Assembly: GCA_040954595.2 (NCBI GenBank)
Contig: CM082576.2
Location: 17,918,001 to 17,982,000 of the forward strand
DNA from: Balanoglossus misakiensis
Taxonomy: Eukaryota > Hemichordata
Length of the DNA stretch: 64,000 bases
Direction: 5' to 3'
Below, piece after piece: positions 57,541 to 64,000 of this stretch (its first letter is position 1; each line of letters starts with the position of its first letter). A program made the translations under genes and the position numbers. The notes below the pieces were generated by a model, which saw only the letters and a program-made list of their open reading frames with translations, did not search any database and had not been told where the DNA came from.

Positions 57541-58708
57541 TAAGCACAACTTGCTGTATACATGCTCCATAGCTTGTTTGTAAATGCTACCTTTTCCCAT
57601 CAAACAGTGAAGTCGCCCTTTCAAAATTATTGTGGTGGCAAGCAACAATCGGTTATCATGGAGAGTCCCATAAACTTTCCAGCCCACGCTAGCCATGACT
57701 TTACAAATGTTTCCCGTCATACTGTGCAGAAAATTCTGGCTGCCTTAAATAGGTTTTCACTTTGCACTAGGCGTCAAATCACATTGCATTCTGGGTGAAA
57801 AGTCAACAACTCACTGTAGTAAGAGATAGAAGAAATGATACATTTTTTGTATTTCATGCTTTGGTCAAACATGTCGTTCTCTGTAGTTAGCATATTAAAC
57901 TCATTGAACTTTTTTCACATTTTATTATTTTTTCTGTTAAAAAGTTCAAGAATGACCCATCATCACTTTAGCTTATAAACTCCCATTTCTTTAACATGGC
58001 AAAATTCGGCCATCTTGAAATTGTCGACAATATGAGATTTTCATCACTCACTTAGGGTAGCTTAAAACGTATTTCAGGGGAGAATTGTATAGGCATGACT
58101 TGGTGTGTAAATTTGATGAAATACCTACCTGCAAATTGTTCACAAGCAGCTGACTGTACTGAAAGACTGGAAGTTATGTGTACTTATTTTACATATTCAA
58201 TATTTGTAATTAGACCATGTCATGTATATCTTGGGGATTGCTCGATCGCAATGTCTCTGCTGGTACCATGTCCTTTTAACATGTACAGTAATATGGTAGT
58301 AATTGTAAGTTTGTGTGCGGCATTTGTAAATTATTTATAAATTATTTTGTAAATTTCCTCATTCTCAAATTGCTTGCCCAACTGCATTAAACTTTAAATT
58401 TTGGTATGATTTTGAGTAGACTTTTTGTTTCAAAATTATTTTTGACACTTTTGACATTTTTGGGTGATATGATTTTACATGGAAAATCTGATTGACCTGT
58501 AATTCAGGTTGACAGGATTTTCACCATATCTCTAAATCATGAAGTACATGTATCAGAATTTGCATCAGGCCCCCCCCCCCAAATTTTAGTCGCCTTTGGA
58601 AAGTAATATTAGCCATTGATCTGGGGAAGTTACAAAAATGTGTTGTCCAAGGGCGTTGAAGGTACAAGTGTTTTTACACTAGCTATGTAGGCATTTTATC
58701 AGAATTGT

Positions 58709-59215
58709 TAGGTCCCATTTGGTATTTGGATTTATACCATGGGACCTTATTGGATCAATTGTACCTGATGTATGGATGTTTGTTTGTATGTCCGTCAACA
58801 TCAAACACTTGGAAACCTTGATATTTAGTGTGGAGCTGCAGGCACAGGGGTAGATGGGAGTTTGTCTAAATGAAGTTGTCATTGCCAAAATATGCAAATT
58901 ACCTGGGAAAGTGTCTAATTCGTCAACTCTGAAATTCGACAATTACTGGGCACATTGCTTTCAAAATTGAAAATTGGTATGCATGTACCTTACGTTAACC
59001 TCACACAATTCTATCATTGTGAGCTAATAATGTGATTTTTTTTATGCATTTTTTGTTTCTTTCCACATTGTCGGGAAAAAAATCTACTTTTCTGGAATTG
59101 ATCAGCTGATTTGTTTGATAATTAGTATGAAGCTTCATAGGTGATCTGTGTTACCAACCTTAGTTTTGTTTAAATTGCTGCCAAAATTTGGGTATTTATT
59201 TTTTTGGAGCAATTT
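58709..59215 (+). repeat. GGTCCCA-hairpin repeat, copy B1
   Basis: TTAGGTCCCATTTGG and ATACCATGGGACCTTA form the hairpin. Body as in copy A1. Confidence 0.8.
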
Positions 59216-60480
59216 TTAGGTCCCATTTTGTTTATGTGCATGTATACGATTGGGACCTTATGGAATCAGTTGCATTTGTATGTATGAGTGAATGGATGAA
59301 AACCGCTGCACGTATCACTTCCATATTTAGTGTGTAGATGCAGGCGGGGCTGTAGATGGGATTTTGTTCAAATGAGGTTGTCATTGCCAAATGTATTACC
59401 TGTGAAAATGTGAAATTGGTCAAAAGTCAGAAACTCAACAACCACTGGTCAGATTGATCTGAAAACTTGTATGTCAATGAACCCCACACAGTCCTGTATG
59501 TTTTGAGCTAATATTATGAATTTTCTAATGTTTATTATTTTTTTTTCTTTTTCCACATTATTGGTAAAAAAAAATCTTCACTTCTGAAAGCGATAGTCTG
59601 AATCCTTGGTAATTTATTATGAGGTTATATTACATATGCTGGAGTATGATAAGCTGTAGAACATTCATTTGGTGGCGATATTGAATTTATTCAAAATATA
59701 AAGTGCAAACGTAAACTTTTTTTTCAAAATTGTTCCAAATGTCATAGAGATAGTTTTGAATAAAAACAATAAAATAGCTTGTGTAATACCCTATATACAG
59801 CCCAAATATGGGACTCTAGGAATACTGTTCAGCATATTGAATTTATGCAAATTATGAAATCTGCCCATGTCAAATATTACTTCAAGATGGTTCTTCAGGA
59901 ACATGAAATATTTTTATACTTTAAAATCATAGAAAAGGTAGTGTTTATTTCTTGATATTTGGCCCCAAAATGTTCAATATTAAATGTATGCAAATTAGAA
60001 ATATTTCTACAAGGTGGATTCGGGTTCAATTAATCTAGACACCTCTCCAAAATATATTCTGAAGAAAAAAATTCTGTTGCAATTTATGGTGGGTTAGGTC
60101 CCCAAATCTCAAACTTTGGCAGAAATGTTCCTTGTAGTGATTAAAGTAAGATGGTGTACAATTATAGTGATTTTTGCATATTTGTGTTTTTGCCACTTTT
60201 AAACAAATGTGTTTTTCTTTGAAACTGTTCTTTTGATTGCTTTGAAATTTGGTAGGAATATTCCTAGGGGTAATACTATTTTTCTGATTGCTTTGGAAGT
60301 TAGTTTACAATTTCATAACACATAAACCTGTATGTGCGACTTTTATTAAAGTCTGGTTTTTAATATTTAGGTATTTTTGTTATAAATTCTTTGTTTTTGG
60401 ATAGCAAATCTTCTCTTGAACCAATTGCCCAGTTTCTTTGAAAGTTACTGTTAACAAGGTGATGGTATACCCAACTTAGA
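59216..60480 (+). repeat. GGTCCCA-hairpin repeat, copy B2 with interrupted tail
   Basis: TTAGGTCCCATTTTG and GATTGGGACCTTATGG at the start. From about 59630 to 60110 the sequence differs from copy A2 (ATTCAATTTATGCAAAT lines recur there), then the shared tail resumes at CTCAAACTTTGGCAG. Confidence 0.7.
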
Positions 60481-61640
60481 CTGTATTCACCACATGTTAA
60501 CACGTAACTTTAATATGCCAGCTTTTACACAGACCACCAGCTATTCTATTTTGAATTACCTAGTGGCAGGTCACTCAAAATTTTTGAGCAGGTATTCCAT
60601 GGTTTCTTGATATCACAAAATCGTCTTAAACAGGTCTCCCATTAGACACTTTTAGCCCCTTGATTAGAGCATGAAATTGCAGGTTTTTGAGAACACTATT
60701 TAAAATCATCCCCATCAAGTCTGTAAACGTCTTTGGACAGATTTCTCTCCAGAGTAAAACGAAACGTGCAATAAAGAGACTTTATGCAATAAAAACATGT
60801 TGATCATAACTCCAAACAATAATTTGCTATGTACAACATGTCAATCGCTAATAGTAGGTATGGCCATAAGCATAAACCTGTTTGTTTTGCTATCTTCACT
60901 ATTCATGTTATCTGACTATATTAATACATTTGAAAGCATACTGTTTCAGACGTAGTGAAGTTGATAAACATTTACGGGTATATTTTTACCTGTTGAAACT
61001 TAAGGAAGTTGATCAAAAACTGGACACTTCACATAGGATTTTTCATCCCCTCTGTAGATTGATAGTCTAACATAGCAGGCAATCTTTCTTTCAAAACTGC
61101 AGAGGCCTTCATAAAAAGTTGTTGGCAAGAATGAAAGCTTGGAGGGTGTAGGATTTCCTACTTTTTAGGTTATTTTTTTCTATGCCCCCCAAAAGTTATG
61201 ACAAAAAATTGATGACACCCTATCCATATGCATATAAATATGTCAATAAACGCCATACTGTCCTGTAGGTTTGAGCTAATATTATGAATTTTCTATTTTT
61301 TATTGTTTTGTCTTTTTCTGCAATATTGGTAAAAACATCTTCATTTCTGAAAGCGATAGACTGACTCCTTCAAAATATAGTATGAAGCTGCCTATAGGTG
61401 GTCCGAGTTACCATAGTTTTGTTCAAATCGAAATTGTTGTAAAATTGGCGTTTTTAATTTTGAACAATTTTTGCCATTTTTGCTCAGAATGCTTTGAAAT
61501 TTGGGTACGAAGATTCCTAGGGGGGGGTAACCCAAGTAAGATGTAAATATGCTTAAAATTGCATGCTTGTGTTATTGGGGAATTTTTGTACAATTTTTAT
61601 CAAAAACTTTTTTCTCTGAAAGCGCTTGTCAGGTTGCATT
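60481..61640. other. No recognisable gene
   Basis: The beginning (ACCACCAGCTATT near 60534) is the GGTCCCA family tail. Beyond 61250 another tail fragment appears. A 62-codon plus frame at 60882-61070 lacks support. Confidence 0.4.
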
Positions 61641-61646
61641 GAACTT

Positions 61647-62480
61647 TTAGGTCCCATTTGGGACCTAATGGAATCAGTTGCGTCTGTATGTATGGATGGA
61701 TGTATGTCTGTATATCCGTCCACATCAAAAACTTGAAAACCGCTGCGTGTATCACCTTGATATTTGGTGTGTAGATGCATGCTGGGCTGTAAAAGGGAGT
61801 TTCTTCAAATGGACTTTAAAAAATATGCAAATTAGGTGGAAAAATTTGAAATGGGTCAAAACTCAAACACACCAACTACTAATCAGATTAATTTGGAAAT
61901 TGGTATGCAGGTACCTTATGTCTACCTCAAACAGTCCTGTATGTTTAGAGCTAATATTGATTTTCTATTTTTGATGCATTTGTTTATATTAATTTTTCAA
62001 CATTATTGGTAAAAAATCTTCATTTCTGAAAGTGATCGGCCTACTTCTTTGAAATTTAGTATGAAGCTTCTTATAGGTTGTCTGAGTAACCATGGTTTTG
62101 TTCAAATTATTGCAAAAAATTACATATTTATAATTTTGATGATAATTTTTTTGTTATTTTTCCCCTCTGAAACCGCTTGTCAGATTGCTTTGATTGATTC
62201 GCTTTTTGGCAGGCATGTTCCTTGTGGTGATTGAAGTTAGGATTTTGAACAATTTTGGTGATATTTGCTTGTATGATTTTTTGCCACTTTTGAACAAATA
62301 TTTAGCGAGTTTTTTGCAAATTATTGATTTTGGTTAGCAAATCTTCTAAACTCATGTCCAGTTGCATTGAAAGTTACTGTTTACAAGGTATTGGTACCCC
62401 GAGACTGTTTACACTACATGTTTACATAACTTAATAGGCCAGCTGTTACAGAGACCATTAGCTATTGAATGTCTGTTAGT
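61647..62480 (+). repeat. GGTCCCA-hairpin repeat, copy C1
   Basis: Shortened hairpin TTAGGTCCCATTTGGGACCT, then the GTATGTATGGATGGATG tract and body. It ends CAGCTGTTACAGAGACCATTAGCT, the segment seen in reverse at 8955-9010. Confidence 0.75.
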
Positions 62481-62958
62481 CTGTCCAAGGGCTGACTGTA
62501 AGAAGTTGCTTGTCATGTGTGTTTCTACACACAATTTTTGGTCAAACATAAATTTTTCTTGCATCACTTGTAAGACTGCCATGACACATGACAGTCTATT
62601 GGGTATGGTCCTTGTTAATTTTTTTACATTTTCATATTTATATATGGTTAGGTCATATCCGCTTGCCAGTGTCGCATGTGATTTTTATTCTTGTCTATAA
62701 CTAATTCCGTGTAATCCTCAAATGGGACCACAGTGTCCTTGACGCTATTTTTTCATAGTCATCCCTAAAAGTCTGGTGTTATGTGCCCCCCCCCCCCCCA
62801 ATTTCTCATGTAAAAAAACCGATGGCCCCCTGGAAATCCTACAGCCACCTCAATTCCTGGGGAAGTATATTCTCAACACTCCCTTATATCACATCCCATA
62901 TATTGCGACCTACAGGTTTATGATTTGTTACTAACTGCTATGCATATTTCATTCACAG

Positions 62959-63043
62959 ATGGAAGCCATGATTGTCGCAATTTCAACTGGTCCAGGGTTT
63001 CTCGTTCTCCTGTGCGCTGAAGCTTGGTTAAGACTACTTTCTG
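62959..63043 (+). other. Exon-like block 1C
   Basis: 85 bases between acceptor TTTCATTCACAG and donor CTG/GTAAGCATG. Diverged from 1A and 1B, but ATTTCAACT and TTAAGAC remain aligned. Frame 1 is fully open here (MEAMIVAISTGPGFLVLLCA, then EAWLRLLS), unlike 1A and 1B. Confidence 0.4.
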
Positions 63044-63556
63044 GTAAGCATGAGTTCATCTATATTTGCTTTTTTAGGGCATTATTGATTTCCTGTAATG
63101 TGATTATGATGAGGTGAATGAACTGGACATAAATTCAGTTTGGACACATTTAGAATTGGCAGAATTACCCATAGCTATAATTGTATATAGGCGCCTTGAA
63201 TTTAATTATTTGTTTGCCGTCCATGGGTGGGTATGTTTTAGGTACAGTGTTATTAAGTCTGTGTGCATGTTTTTGTTGTTTACACATAAATATCATTTGT
63301 CTCCTGATTGCCATGTAAGAGAATACCCATATGGAGCTTCTATACTCTGCAGTACTATTACTTAGTCAGATGTAAATGGAGTTTCAAAATTGCTGTTTCA
63401 CAGATTTATCTGCTAAGTATTCTATTGTTATGCGTTGTCACAACACAGCCTTGACCCTACATTATACCATGTTCTGCATATTTTGACTTATTAGTATGAC
63501 ATAATGCAAGTTTGTGATTGGTTACTTATAAACATGCACATATATTTGATTCACAG

Positions 63557-63658
63557 GTGGACTGTCTTAAATGGTCATCATTAGGCTGTGCAGGAGGGGG
63601 AGAAGACCTTGGACCCTATGTTAAAGACCCTTGCGGCCCCGTCAAGTACCTTTTTCTG
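63557..63658 (+). other. Exon-like block 2C
   Basis: Acceptor TTTGATTCACAG, donor CTG/GTAACCACAAC; alternatively it starts at 63594 after GCTGTGCAG. The flanking TTGTTGTATACATGCTTC after the donor matches blocks 2A and 2B. Confidence 0.35.
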
Positions 63659-64000
63659 GTAACCACAACTTGTTGTATACATGCTTCATAGCCAGTTTAT
63701 ATGTTACTGTTTTTAATCAAATAGTTAATTCACCCTCTCAATTTTATTGGGGCAGCAATCCACCGTTGGTTTATTATGCACACCTCTAATAATCACTTGT
63801 CGGATGAATATTCTCCACTTGGTAACCTTTATGTAGTGCTATCCTCCACGATCAAGAAGTGGGTTGATTATGACTATTTGAATAGGGTACCTAATTGTAT
63901 TAAGGGTATAGGGGAAGTATTTCACAAATGTTTGTGTACATGGATTTCTCATTTCAACTCATTGGAGATTTTTTTCCTTCATTTTGTGATCTTAGTTAGT

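Larger units (their letters stand above)
54612..62930 (+). repeat. Large tandem duplicate B, expanded by insertions
   Basis: Same order as duplicate A, but with about 2 kb extra between blocks 1B and 2B, holding the AGGTCA array and a reverse GGTCCCA repeat, and with about 480 bp of unrelated sequence at 59630-60110. A third GGTCCCA copy begins at 61647. Confidence 0.8.

Noticed and set aside
50939-63658. Repeated exon blocks as a tandem protein-coding gene family
   Set aside because: Lengths are not frame-consistent, no single frame is open in all copies, and most differences between 1A and 1B would change residues.
1-64000. tRNA, rRNA or snRNA genes
   Set aside because: No GGTTCGA-type box B with a matching box A, no rRNA-like conserved blocks and no U1/U2 5' ends were found by eye; a covariance-model scan could not be run.

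Overview
The window is eukaryotic nuclear DNA from a repeat-rich animal genome. Multi-exon gene pieces with GT-AG junctions, metazoan-type non-LTR reverse transcriptases, a Tc1-like transposase, TTAA-flanked DNA transposons and many microsatellites all support this. The repeat flavour suggests an invertebrate deuterostome such as a hemichordate or amphioxus-like animal, but that is an impression only. No complete conventional protein-coding gene, rRNA, tRNA or CRISPR array was seen. The only host-like coding signal is two phase-compatible coiled-coil exons at the left edge (637-833 and 2021-2152).

Layout. 0-2.2 kb: homopolymer-rich repeat and the two coiled-coil exons. 2.5-8.5 kb: a TTAA-flanked transposon, then three copies of a repeat with one hairpin end and an internal ~239-bp tandem array rich in AGGTCA half-sites. 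8.9-16.3 kb: a reverse copy of a GGTCCCA-hairpin repeat, a 40-bp stem-loop, an 87-bp minisatellite and a decayed non-LTR fragment. 16.7-19.0 kb: a dead Tc1-like transposon with a second transposon nested in it. 20.5-25.2 kb: concentric inverted repeats. 26.6-27.0 kb: a mosaic tetranucleotide array. 28.9-36.7 kb: two dead CR1/L2-like non-LTR fragments. 38.8-41.6 kb: hairpins, short tandem duplications and G/C-homopolymer MITEs.

42.6-49.9 kb holds the most striking structure. A 1.64-kb tandem duplication has a 3,986-bp near-perfect palindrome inserted in its second copy. The palindrome is bounded by an exact 6-bp target duplication (AACAGT) and has 5'-AG...CT-3' ends; the first duplicate preserves the empty site. 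Each arm carries the same four-exon 5' gene end, reading inward. The ends match those of Polinton/Maverick elements, but no Polinton gene is visible, so the class is an inference. Transcription across the centre would give a long hairpin RNA.

50-64 kb: a candidate first exon followed by three diverged tandem copies of a segment. Each copy carries two short exon-like blocks with conserved splice donors, plus GGTCCCA repeats, and the middle copy holds another AGGTCA array. Codon comparison favours a noncoding transcript or decayed gene over a protein.
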